A DNA stretch of 64,000 bases from Mycobacterium branderi (GTDB taxonomy: Bacteria; Actinomycetota; Actinomycetes; Mycobacteriales; Mycobacteriaceae): the NCBI RefSeq assembly GCF_010728725.1, contig NZ_AP022606.1, forward strand, positions 3,596,001 to 3,660,000, written 5' to 3'. This document shows positions 33,171-41,188 of the stretch, piece by piece. Both the position numbers and the translations under genes were made by a program. The notes below the pieces were generated by a model. That model was not told the origin of the DNA. It ran no database searches and saw nothing but the letters and a program-made list of their open reading frames with translations. The first letter of the stretch is position 1, and each line of letters starts with the position of its first letter.

Positions 33171-34687
33171 GCGGCCACCAATTCTCGATGGACGTGCGCC
33201 AGCACGCGGGGGAGTTCCTCGACGCGCCGGATCCGTTGGGAGCGGCGGGGTCCGAACACCTCGGGTAGCGGGTCGACGCGGGTGGGGCCGACGCCGAGGT
33301 AGTAGACGGCGACCCCGGCTTGGCGTGCTTCCTCGGCGGCGTGGGCGGTGTCGGCCCAGGCGTAGCGGCCCTCGTAGCCTTCGTCGGACATCAGCCCGTC
33401 GCCGATGACGATCAGCAGGCGCCGTTCGGATGGCTGCGCCAGCAGCCGGCTGGTCAGGTGGCGAAGCGGGGCGCCGAGCCGGGTGTAGCCGCCGGTCACG
33501 AGACCCATGCCGCTCGGTGCGACGAAGTGAGTGTCGTCAAAGTCCTTGAGGCAGCGGACGTCAACGTGATGGCGGGTGTTGCCGCTGAACACGAAGATGC
33601 CGTGCCGCTCGCGGGCGAGCGTCATCGCCCGCGACAGCGCGTCGGCGCAGGCGAGTTCCAATTGGAACAGCCGTCCGCCGTGCACGCCCAGCGACGAGCT
33701 GCCGTCCAGCAGCAGCGCGGTGGTGACGTCGCGGCAGGCGGGCAACAGGTCGCGGAACACCCGGGGTTGCGATGCCTGCCCGGTGATGGTGTCGATGTAG
33801 TGGGCGACGTAGGAGTCGACGTCGAGATCACAGCCGTCCTCCAGGCGGTTGGTCATCGCGCGGTGGGTGTGTTCCTCGAACCATCGCCGCAGATTGGCCG
33901 CATCGGCCGGTGCTTGGTGTCCGCGGGCGGTGTGTTTGCGTTCGAGGACCGCGACGTGGTCGGCGAGAAAGCTTTCGCGCCAGGCGTTCCACTCCGGATA
34001 GGGGATACCGGGGCGTTGGTCCGGGCGGATTTCGATGTCGTCGTCCTCGGGGCGGCTCGGTGGCGGGAGGTTGGGATTCCGCACGCCGCCGTCGCCGCCG
34101 ACGGGAACCGAGTAGGCGCGCGGGGTGTCCTTTCGGGTGCTGCTCCAGGGCATCCGGCCAAATCTGCGTCGGGCGGCAGAGATCAGGCCGTTGCGACTCG
34201 AAACAGCGAGCGGCAGTGCGCCCAGCAACGGATGACAGACCAACGGTTGTCGTGAGCGCGCCAGGGCAATGGCGCGATCGAGCATCGTCGGCGCGTCGAG
34301 GTCGTGTGGCGCGATTTGAAGGTCAGGCAATGCCCGTCGCAGTTCGGGCAACAGTCCGGGCCACGTGGTGGCGATCCATCCCAGGGCCACGCCGGCTTCG
34401 ACGAGAGTCAGCGCGTTGCGTTCGCGGGCCGACAACGTGTCCAGCCGATAGGTGGCGATTCGGTCCTTCGACGGTGAACACTGCAGCGCCACACCGCATG
34501 TCAGGGTACGTCGCGTCCAATCGGACGGTACCGGGAATGGCACGTGGACGACGCGCCGGCCGGGGCTCAGTCCGAAACCGCGGTGCACACCGGTGACCAG
34601 CCGGGCGTCGTCGCGACGCCGTTCGGACAGCACCACCGCCGTCACCGCGCAACTGCGCTCCAGAGACAACGCCCCCGTATCAGCCAT
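33167..34687 (-). CDS. norD: NorD/CbbO-type vWA-domain protein
   Basis: 506 residues. The C-terminal von Willebrand A domain (about 320-500) starts with LLLDGSSSLGV, the DxSxS metal-ion site, and ends with LLIVIGDGLMSDEGYEG. The N-terminal 300 residues are helical without a named motif. The protein is the adaptor of the NorQ ATPase. It follows the 32-residue gene by 3 bases and overlaps NorQ by 4 bases. Confidence 0.85.
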   Translation of the reverse strand: MADTGALSLERSCAVTAVVLSERRRDDARLVTGVHRGFGLSPGRRVVHVPFPVPSDWTRRTLTCGVALQCSPSKDRIATYRLDTLSARERNALTLVEAGVALGWIATTWPGLLPELRRALPDLQIAPHDLDAPTMLDRAIALARSRQPLVCHPLLGALPLAVSSRNGLISAARRRFGRMPWSSTRKDTPRAYSVPVGGDGGVRNPNLPPPSRPEDDDIEIRPDQRPGIPYPEWNAWRESFLADHVAVLERKHTARGHQAPADAANLRRWFEEHTHRAMTNRLEDGCDLDVDSYVAHYIDTITGQASQPRVFRDLLPACRDVTTALLLDGSSSLGVHGGRLFQLELACADALSRAMTLARERHGIFVFSGNTRHHVDVRCLKDFDDTHFVAPSGMGLVTGGYTRLGAPLRHLTSRLLAQPSERRLLIVIGDGLMSDEGYEGRYAWADTAHAAEEARQAGVAVYYLGVGPTRVDPLPEVFGPRRSQRIRRVEELPRVLAHVHRELVAA

Positions 34688-34690
34688 GGC

Positions 34691-34789
34691 TCAAAACGTG
34701 CCGATGTTGGCGAACACCCAGTACCAGAACGCGATTACCGCGCCGGTGCCGCCCCAGGCGGCGATGTAACGCACGATGTCTTGCCACAC
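34691..34789 (-). CDS. 32-residue single-helix membrane microprotein
   Basis: Frame of 32 codons from a GTG at 34789, with a perfect GGAGGT (34796-34801) 6 bases upstream. The peptide (VWQDIVRYIAAWGGTGAVIA...ANIGTF) is one hydrophobic helix flanked by aromatic residues. Its stop is 3 bases before the NorD start. The ribosome-binding site and tight packing make translation likely; it is below normal gene-calling cut-offs. Function unknown, possibly a subunit or assembly factor. Confidence 0.68.
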   Translation of the reverse strand: MWQDIVRYIAAWGGTGAVIAFWYWVFANIGTF

Positions 34790-34814
34790 GACCAGACCTC
34801 CGTATTCTGATGGG

Positions 34815-35423
34815 TTATCGCGCTTCGAGCCCGCGAAGGGTGGTGGCGACGAACTTCTGCAGCAAGTCGTCGCGAATCGATGTCATGTGATGGGTCGTGG
34901 TCAGCACCGCGTAAAGGCCCAGCAGGAAGAACACCGCGCTGCTGAACGCATCCACCTCGGGGTAGGTCTCGCCCCGGTCGCGTGCACGTTCGATCTCGGC
35001 AACCACCAGCACGATCAGCGGGTGGTCACTCCACTGTTCGTTGGGCGGTCGGGTCGATGAGAAGTGCAGTGCCAGAAAGTCTTTGAAGAGCAGATCGCCG
35101 AGCCGCTTCTCCAGCCCCGCGACCAGGCGCACCACTTCGGTCAGCGTCGCGGCGAGGTCGTGCCGTTTGTCGAGGAAGCGGGCCAATTCGGTGGCCATCC
35201 GTGCTTCTTCGCGGGCTTCCACCTCGAGCAGCACGTGCTCTTTGGTGGGGAAGTGGAAGAAGAACGTGCCGTGCGCGACCCCCGCGGCCGACACGATGGC
35301 GCCGACGTCCGCGCCGGCGAGACCGGAGCGCTTGAACTCGGCGACCGCGGCACCCAGGATGCGCTGCCGGGTCTGCAGCCGCTGCGCCTCGCGGGCGGAC
35401 GGCTTGTCCTGCACTCCAGTCAT
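34815..35423 (-). CDS. TetR-family regulator of the NorQ/NorD module
   Basis: 202 residues. The HTH (about 33-60: GLAGADVGAIVSAAGVAHGTFFFHFPTKEHVL) and a helical sensor domain are typical of TetR. It is the first gene of the minus-strand unit, 25 bases before the 32-residue gene, and is divergent from membrane protein copy B. A perfect palindrome at 35443-35462, 20 bases upstream of its start, is the probable operator. Confidence 0.9.
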   Translation of the reverse strand: MTGVQDKPSAREAQRLQTRQRILGAAVAEFKRSGLAGADVGAIVSAAGVAHGTFFFHFPTKEHVLLEVEAREEARMATELARFLDKRHDLAATLTEVVRLVAGLEKRLGDLLFKDFLALHFSSTRPPNEQWSDHPLIVLVVAEIERARDRGETYPEVDAFSSAVFFLLGLYAVLTTTHHMTSIRDDLLQKFVATTLRGLEAR

Positions 35424-35442
35424 GGTGCGACCTTTCTAACCT

Positions 35443-35462
35443 ATTGACTGATTAGAGTCAAT
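35443..35462. promoter_or_regulatory. TetR operator palindrome of the NorQ/NorD module
   Basis: ATTGACT-GATTAG-AGTCAAT has two exact 7-bp arms and lies between the divergent TetR gene and membrane protein copy B, so one site could control both. The flanking 35463-35558 is AT-rich and without a gene. Confidence 0.65.
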
Positions 35463-35558
35463 GAGGGGATCCGTCAGCTGCATTGAGGCTTGTACTATAG
35501 CATTGAATTACAACAATATTGCCTGCACTGTCTCGGTCCGGCGTGCTCTCTTTACTGA

Positions 35559-36329
35559 GTGAAGTCATTGACATGGAAGGTGTCGCGACGCTACAAAGAC
35601 ACGGTGAATCTGCTCGCGTTGAAGCTGCGACATCGCAGCGAAGCCGGCGCGCCGGGCGATGGACTCGGCTACGACGAGCAGGTGGAAGAGGCCCGGCTAG
35701 CGCAGCGGCAAGCCGACCGATGGCTGATTGCCGGCACGCTGCTGATGGGCACGATGATCATCGGCTTCGTCGGTTTACCGCTGTTCCTGCGCGGGGTGTG
35801 GCTGCAGCGTCGGGCTCAGCAGTCTGGCCTGTCGGTCCGGCCGGTGATGGTGACGGTGCTCGGCTACCTGATCATCCTCGATGCCGGGCTCAATACGCTG
35901 GGTTGGTCGATCGACCTGATCGCCAACCATGCGCTGTTGACCCGGGTGATCCTGACCGCCTGGGGCAACTTCTTCGACGCCGGCTACTTCTGGCACTACA
36001 ACGAGTTGTGGATCGGCGGCGCGGCCGGACCCGGCGAAAAGGGCTGGGAGGTAGGGCTGATCCTCACCGTGTTCACGATGCGCATCGCCGCGGCGATCGG
36101 CTTTTTGCAGATGAAGCGCTGGGGCCACCAGTGGATGATCATCACCTGCTGGATGGGTGCGGTGATCTGGATCGGCTACGTGTTCAACATGACCATGTAC
36201 GCCGACGTGCGCTACGCCGGGGTGGTGCTGCCGGTCGTCGGGTGGTGGCTCTACGACATCTTCTACATCACGCCGTTCCTGGCCATCCCTTACCTACATA
36301 CGGTCAACCGGGAAATCTTCTCCGACTGA
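35559..36329 (+). CDS. Polytopic membrane protein, AveC-like (copy B)
   Basis: 256 residues from the ATG at 35559. From about residue 55 onwards it is nearly identical to copy A (31547-32245): both share [24 protein letters not shown] and the final VNREIFSD. The first 50 residues differ and are more basic, so the true start may be internal (a GTG at 35604 is possible). It is in opposite orientation to copy A, with the regulator, NorD and NorQ genes between. Probably a gene duplication with divergent N-termini. Confidence 0.78.
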   Translation: MKSLTWKVSRRYKDTVNLLALKLRHRSEAGAPGDGLGYDEQVEEARLAQRQADRWLIAGTLLMGTMIIGFVGLPLFLRGVWLQRRAQQSGLSVRPVMVTVLGYLIILDAGLNTLGWSIDLIANHALLTRVILTAWGNFFDAGYFWHYNELWIGGAAGPGEKGWEVGLILTVFTMRIAAAIGFLQMKRWGHQWMIITCWMGAVIWIGYVFNMTMYADVRYAGVVLPVVGWWLYDIFYITPFLAIPYLHTVNREIFSD

Positions 36330-36377
36330 CGTGTCGGTGCCCAGTCCTACTCTCGCAGTCGAGGAGAGGAGGACCCC

Positions 36378-36719
36378 ATGGCGCAACTCATCGGTTGGCT
36401 GTTCGCGGTGGCGCTCGTTGTCGCGGTCCTACGGGTGATCTGGCCGTTCATCGTGCTGGGCATCGCCGTGTACCTTGCGGTCAAAATCGCAAGGGGCGTC
36501 GCCGACCACTACGCGCAATTGATTGCCGCCCGGCGGGCCGACCGGGATGCGCTGTGCGCCAGGGCAGATCGCCAACACGCTCAAGTCCTGCGCGGCAATC
36601 CGGCCGGCGTCTACGGCGACTATCCTGCGGCCGACCTCGGCGAATTCAATCCGGTGCTGTGGGTCTGCAACCAGCCGCCGGCGCGTCGCAGCTACCAGCG
36701 CACGAGTGTGAACGGGTAG
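36378..36719 (+). CDS. Small mycobacterial membrane protein, unknown function
   Basis: 113 residues from the ATG at 36378, with GAGGAGGA upstream. One or two membrane helices (about 4-40) precede a soluble C-terminus with GVYGDYPAADLGEF. The last 28 bases overlap the 3' end of the convergent secreted-protein gene. I do not recognise a family. Confidence 0.65.
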   Translation: MAQLIGWLFAVALVVAVLRVIWPFIVLGIAVYLAVKIARGVADHYAQLIAARRADRDALCARADRQHAQVLRGNPAGVYGDYPAADLGEFNPVLWVCNQPPARRSYQRTSVNG

Positions 36720-37114
36720 GACTCCGTCCCGCCCGGGCCGCCACCGCAGCTCGAGTCGTAGCTGGACTCCACCGAGCCGGACAGCGTCGCCGCATCCCAC
36801 GAGTAGGTGTCGTGTGAAGGAAGGAAGTAGACCACGCAGCGCACACCATCGGGTATGTCGACGCTCATCGTGTACCGGCCGTTGGCGAGATGGGCATCCC
36901 CGTCGTAGGGGGCCGCCTGCCCGTTGGGCTGCGGTATCGCCTGGATGTGCACGCATCCCGGTTGCATGCAGGGGCGGATCGCCCAGATCCATGCGTGGCC
37001 GGGGTCTCTCGGCGTCTGCATCGCGTAGTTGCCGATCTGCATCTCGGCCTGTGAAACCGGGGCGACGGTAACCGCTATCGCGGTGAGCACCACGCCGAGA
37101 GCCAACGTCTTCAC
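36692..37114 (-). CDS. Small secreted protein
   Basis: 140 residues from a GTG at 37114. A signal peptide (MKTLALGVVLTAIAVTVAP, cleavage near SQAEM) leads to a beta-rich domain with four cysteines (IRPCMQPGCVHI, VRCVVYF, SSCGGG) and a PSHDTYSWDAATLSGSV stretch. Common in mycobacteria but without known function. Longer upstream frames extend into the preceding gene and are rejected. Confidence 0.7.
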   Translation of the reverse strand: MKTLALGVVLTAIAVTVAPVSQAEMQIGNYAMQTPRDPGHAWIWAIRPCMQPGCVHIQAIPQPNGQAAPYDGDAHLANGRYTMSVDIPDGVRCVVYFLPSHDTYSWDAATLSGSVESSYDSSCGGGPGGTESYPFTLVRW

Positions 37115-37152
37115 GGATCTGGATAGTAATCGCCGTCGGGTGCCGGCGGCGC

Positions 37153-37374
37153 CTATTCGAAGTCCGGCCCGATCGACCGATCCTGCGGCTCCCCGGGGCG
37201 ATGGTTGGGCTCGGCCGCGACGCGCGTCCAGGTGCCGGGCGGGTAGTAGTCCGACCATTGGCCGGGCTCCGCGTAGTGCACACCGAGCACCCCACCGGTC
37301 AGGAACTCGTACCTGTCGCCGTCGCCGCAGTCGGCAGCGCCCTGGTCGCCACCGAGCCACACTGTGAAAGCCAT
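37153..37374 (-). CDS. Small hypothetical protein
   Basis: 73 residues with a GDGDRYEFLTGGVLGVHYAEPGQWSDYYPP segment rich in Gly and Tyr. No signal peptide, no recognised family. Lies 38 bases upstream of the secreted protein gene on the same strand. Coding status is moderate. Confidence 0.5.
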   Translation of the reverse strand: MAFTVWLGGDQGAADCGDGDRYEFLTGGVLGVHYAEPGQWSDYYPPGTWTRVAAEPNHRPGEPQDRSIGPDFE

Positions 37375-37404
37375 ATCTGGAGTATTGCCCGCTCGATCGG
37401 CCTA

Positions 37405-37785
37405 CTACTGCGAGCAGACGGTTCTCGCGGGCTGCCCGTGCGCTGTGGCGCTACTGACGACCTTGCCGTCGAGCGAAATCGTGCAGGTGATTGCGCCGGG
37501 TCCTTGCGCGCTGATCACGAACACTTCGGTGCCGAACGCGGTGAACTGCGTCGACCATGGCAGCTTCACGTTGGCCTCTTGGCGCTGACCGGTGTCGGTC
37601 TGGTACGAGATGTATTCGGCCACAGGGGGACCGCTGATCTGGTAGCGGACCTTTGGCACCGTGGGCAGCTGCGGGGTTGCCCTGGCTGCGCCGACGCCGC
37701 AGATTCCGGCGGTGGCTGCCAGCGTCATGAGGGCAGCCACGAAGACCCGGCTGCGGTGCAGGGCTACGCAATAAGTGCTGAGCAT
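37405..37785 (-). CDS. MmpS-like membrane/secreted protein
   Basis: 126 residues. A hydrophobic N-terminus (about 12-36) precedes VRYQISGPPVAEYISYQTDTGQRQEANVKLPWSTQF and a C-terminal Cys pair (AITCTIS, RTVCSQ), the MmpS fold pattern. MmpS proteins assist MmpL lipid and siderophore exporters; no mmpL is adjacent, so this may be a stand-alone homologue. The 236-bp divergent gap to 38022 holds no gene I can support. Confidence 0.75.
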   Translation of the reverse strand: MLSTYCVALHRSRVFVAALMTLAATAGICGVGAARATPQLPTVPKVRYQISGPPVAEYISYQTDTGQRQEANVKLPWSTQFTAFGTEVFVISAQGPGAITCTISLDGKVVSSATAHGQPARTVCSQ

Positions 37786-38021
37786 CGTCAGGGCCCCTTT
37801 CGCGACGAAACACCGGGAAAGACCGCAGATACCCGGAGCGTATTGACGGCGACAGGCGGCGGGCGGGGAACGAACGATCGTGATAGAAACGCGAGCTTTT
37901 CGTTATGAGCTCGTGATCGACGTGTGCTATTGGACGCATGTGAAATTTCGCGGGTCGGCTCTAAAAACCTTGTAGCAGAGCGCCTTTGCCACCGGCTTGG
38001 CGACGCGCGTAGGGTGGCGTG

Positions 38022-39095
38022 ATGTCCAAACGCGTCGTGGTCTGGGGTACCGGCTTCGTCGGCAAGATGGTGATCGCCGAGATCGTCAAGCATCCGCTGT
38101 TCGAGTTGGTCGGTGTCGGCGTCAGTAACCCTGAGAAGGTGGGCCGCGATGTCGGCGACATCTCCGGGCTGGCCGAGCCCGTCGGCATCACCGCCACCGA
38201 CGACGTCGACGCACTGATCGCGCTCAAACCCGACGCGCTAGTCCACTACGGGCCGACCGCCGCGCACGCCGAGGCCAACATCGCGCTGATGACGCGGTTC
38301 CTGCGCGCCGGCATCGACGTCTGCTCCACCGCGATGACGCCTTGGGTGTGGCCGACCATGCACCTCAACCCGCCCAACTGGATCCAGCCGATCACCGAGG
38401 CGTGCGAGCTGGGGGAGTCGTCGTGCTTCACCACCGGCATCGACCCCGGTTTTGCCAACGACCTGTTCCCGATGACTCTGATGGGCGTCTGCTCGGAAGT
38501 GCGCACTGTACGGGCCTCCGAGCTGCTCGACTACACCAACTACACCGGCGACTACGAAAACGAAATGGGCATCGGCCGGGAGCCGGAGTTCCGGCCCGTG
38601 CTGGAAAACCGCGAGGTGCTGATCTTCGCCTGGGGTGCCACCGTCCCGATGATCGCGCACGCCGCCGGCATCATGCTCGACGAGATCACCACCACCTGGG
38701 ACAAATGGGTGACGCCCACCGAACGCAAGACCGCCAAGGGCGTCATCCAACCCGGACAGGTTGCTGCGGTGCGGTTCACGATCAACGGCGTCTACCAAGG
38801 CAAGACGCGCATCCAACTCGAACACGTCAACCGGATCGGCCACGACGCCGCGCCGGACTGGCCGTCGGGCACCAAGGACGACGTCTACCGCGTCGACATC
38901 GAGGGAACGCCAAGTATCTTCCAGGAGACGGCATTTCGGTTCACCGACGGTTCCGGGCGCGACGCAGCCGCCGCCGGATGCCTGGCCACGGGGATGCGGG
39001 CACTCAATGCGGTACCCGCCGTCAACGAGCTGTCCCCGGGCTGGGTGACTGCGCTCGACCTTCCGTTGATCGCCGGGGCGGGCACCATCCGCTAG
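38022..39095 (+). CDS. NAD(P)-dependent dehydrogenase, DAPDH/DapB-like
   Basis: 357 residues from the ATG at 38022 (a GTG at 38019 is equivalent). The GTGFVGKMVIAEI nucleotide loop and an overall DapB-like Rossmann layout match 2,4-diaminopentanoate dehydrogenase-type enzymes, which reduce or oxidise amine/imine groups. The C-terminus with AAAAGCLATGMRALNAVPAVNELSPGWVTALDLPLIAG is characteristic of this group in actinobacteria. Substrate unknown. Confidence 0.82.
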   Translation: MSKRVVVWGTGFVGKMVIAEIVKHPLFELVGVGVSNPEKVGRDVGDISGLAEPVGITATDDVDALIALKPDALVHYGPTAAHAEANIALMTRFLRAGIDVCSTAMTPWVWPTMHLNPPNWIQPITEACELGESSCFTTGIDPGFANDLFPMTLMGVCSEVRTVRASELLDYTNYTGDYENEMGIGREPEFRPVLENREVLIFAWGATVPMIAHAAGIMLDEITTTWDKWVTPTERKTAKGVIQPGQVAAVRFTINGVYQGKTRIQLEHVNRIGHDAAPDWPSGTKDDVYRVDIEGTPSIFQETAFRFTDGSGRDAAAAGCLATGMRALNAVPAVNELSPGWVTALDLPLIAGAGTIR

Positions 39096-39146
39096 ACCGT
39101 TACATTAGTGCCCGGCGTGCAGACGCGTACGCCGTGGGAGGACGAG

Positions 39147-40889
39147 ATGGCAGACGCAGAACGGCCGGCGATAGGGCTGTCGGTGGGAGCCACCAACCTT
39201 GCCGCCGTCACCGCCGAGCGGGCGGTGACCCGCAAACCCGTGCTGACCTTGTACCGGCACCGTCCGCCCGAAGTCGGTGTGCCGTCGGAGAACCCGAAGC
39301 TGACCGAGCCCGGGGTGGTGATCAGCGACTTCGTCGACCGGGTGGGCGACCCGGTCGGCATCGCCGCATCCGACGGCTCGACGCACCGCAGCGAGACGCT
39401 GCTGGCCGATGGGTTGCGGGCGCTGGCCTACGCCGCGACCGACGGGCGGGCGCTGCCGGCGGCGGTCGCCATCACGCATCCGGCGCACTGGGGACACCCG
39501 GCGGTGGGCGCACTGGACGCCGCGCTGCGCCGGGTACCCGAATGGTCGACGGACGGTGTGGCGCTGCTGCCGGATTCCACGGCCGCGTTGACCGCCCTGC
39601 AAGCCAACCCCGGGCTGCCGACCCGCGGGATCATCGCGCTGTGCGACTTCGGGGGCACCGGCACCAGCCTCACCCTGGTCGACGCCGCCGGCTACCAACC
39701 CGTCGCACCCACGGTGCGCCACACCGACTTCTCCGGTGACCGGATCGACCAGGCGCTGCTGGCCCATGTGATGGCGGATCTGTCCGCGGCCGGTTCGGTC
39801 GACACCTCGGCCACCTCGGCGATCGGCTCGTACACCCGATTGCGCGGCGCGTGCCGACGCGCCAAAGAGGAACTCTCGTCGACCACGGCGACCACGCTGA
39901 GCGCCGAGCTGCCCGGGTACCGCGGCGACGTCCGACTCACCCGAGCCGAACTCGACGAGGCGATCCGCCAGCCGTTGGCCGGATTTCTCGCAGTCATTCA
40001 GGAAACATTGCAGCGCAATGGGATTCGCGATCTCACCGCGGTCGCCTCGGTTGGCGGCGGGGCCAGCATCCCGGCGGTCACCACGACGCTCTCCGAGCAT
40101 CTGCGGCTGCCGGTCATCACCACACCGCGGCCACACATGACAGCTGCGATCGGCGCGGCATTGCAGGCCGCGCGCGGCCCAGCCGACAACAGCGCGACCG
40201 CGCTCGCGCCCGCGGCCACTCAGGCCGGACCGGTCGTCGAAGCTCCCACGATGGCCGAAATTGCGCCGGAGCCCAGCCCCGAACCGGCGCTGGCCTGGTC
40301 GGAGGCCGACGACGAGTCCGGCATCATGCCCCTGCTCGACGGCGAATACCCGGCAGCCACCGCCGAGACGACGTCCGCTCGCCCGCAACGGACCTCCGAC
40401 CGCGACAAGCAGCCCGTCGACACCCGCACGGTTGGCATGCCCTGGTATCGCCGGCCCGCGGTGGTCGTCGTCGGCACCGCGCTGGTGGTGTTGGCGATCA
40501 TCGCCGCCGTGATGATCGCCATGCGCCATACCTCCGGCGGCGGACCGATCGCTCCGCCCCCCGGCGTGAGCACCACACCGGCACCGGGGACCTCCGCGCC
40601 CGGCACCGAAAGCCAGGCCCCGTCGTCGGCGACGACAGACACCCAGTCGCCGAGCAGCGAGTCGCCGTCGTCGACTGAGTCGGCGACCACGCCGTCGACC
40701 ACGACGGAGGCGCCGACCACCACGACCACAACCGCGCCGACGACCACGCAAGCGCCGACCACCACGGCACCCACCACGACCCAGGCGCCTACCACCACCC
40801 AGGCTCCGGTGGTGCCGACAATCCCGCGGATCCCGCGGATTCCGGGTATCCCGCAGTTTGCGCCCCAGCCGGCACTGCCGGGCGGCTAA
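39147..40889 (+). CDS. Membrane-anchored Hsp70-like protein with Thr/Pro-rich tail (Rv2264c-like)
   Basis: 580 residues from the ATG at 39147, supported by GGAGG 5 bases upstream; a GTG at 39108 would add 13. The N-terminal 330 residues form an actin/Hsp70-type ATPase (IGLSVGATNLAAV, IALCDFGGTGTSLTLVD, ASVGGGASIPAVTTTL). A single membrane helix lies at about 435-460. The rest (PTTTTTTAPTTTQAPTTT repeats, then PRIPRIPGIP) is an external Thr/Pro-rich stalk. No peptide-binding domain. Matches Rv2264c in size and position. It may couple ATP binding inside to the cell wall outside. Confidence 0.85.
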   Translation: MADAERPAIGLSVGATNLAAVTAERAVTRKPVLTLYRHRPPEVGVPSENPKLTEPGVVISDFVDRVGDPVGIAASDGSTHRSETLLADGLRALAYAATDGRALPAAVAITHPAHWGHPAVGALDAALRRVPEWSTDGVALLPDSTAALTALQANPGLPTRGIIALCDFGGTGTSLTLVDAAGYQPVAPTVRHTDFSGDRIDQALLAHVMADLSAAGSVDTSATSAIGSYTRLRGACRRAKEELSSTTATTLSAELPGYRGDVRLTRAELDEAIRQPLAGFLAVIQETLQRNGIRDLTAVASVGGGASIPAVTTTLSEHLRLPVITTPRPHMTAAIGAALQAARGPADNSATALAPAATQAGPVVEAPTMAEIAPEPSPEPALAWSEADDESGIMPLLDGEYPAATAETTSARPQRTSDRDKQPVDTRTVGMPWYRRPAVVVVGTALVVLAIIAAVMIAMRHTSGGGPIAPPPGVSTTPAPGTSAPGTESQAPSSATTDTQSPSSESPSSTESATTPSTTTEAPTTTTTTAPTTTQAPTTTAPTTTQAPTTTQAPVVPTIPRIPRIPGIPQFAPQPALPGG

Positions 40890-41149
40890 TCCGGTGGTTC
40901 CTGTGTGTCCGGCGGGTTGTCGTCGGCGTGCGGCTTCTCTTCGGGGTCGCCGAATTTCGGGTTGCCCTCGTCATCGAGCCACTCGTTGACCGCGGTCCCG
41001 GTGATCGTGCGGTCAGTCCCGGGCATCACCGCCGTCGGGCGCTGATCGTCGTAGGACTTCGCCATCTCGGCGGCCTGTTCCTTGTGTTCCTCGGTGACCT
41101 CGGGCGCCTCGGTCTGCTGCTGAGGTTCTTCCTCGTCCTGCGGGCTCAT
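40886..41149 (-). CDS. Small acidic hypothetical protein
   Basis: 87 residues rich in Glu, Asp, Gln and Pro, probably disordered, with an EWLDDEGNPKFGDPEEK segment. Its stop overlaps the stop of the convergent Hsp70-like gene by 3 bases. Found as a small conserved protein in mycobacteria as far as I can recall; no function known. Confidence 0.6.
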   Translation of the reverse strand: MSPQDEEEPQQQTEAPEVTEEHKEQAAEMAKSYDDQRPTAVMPGTDRTITGTAVNEWLDDEGNPKFGDPEEKPHADDNPPDTQEPPD

Positions 41150-41188
41150 AACCAGACGACTACCCGCCGCTCCGCGGCTTCCAAACGG

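Noticed and set aside
39105..40751. 548-codon minus-strand frame
   Set aside because: Antisense to the Hsp70-like gene; Arg/Gly repeats only.
40680..40810. ACC/ACG-rich tandem repeat
   Set aside because: Encodes the Thr/Pro stalk of the Hsp70-like protein, in frame; not a separate repeat element.
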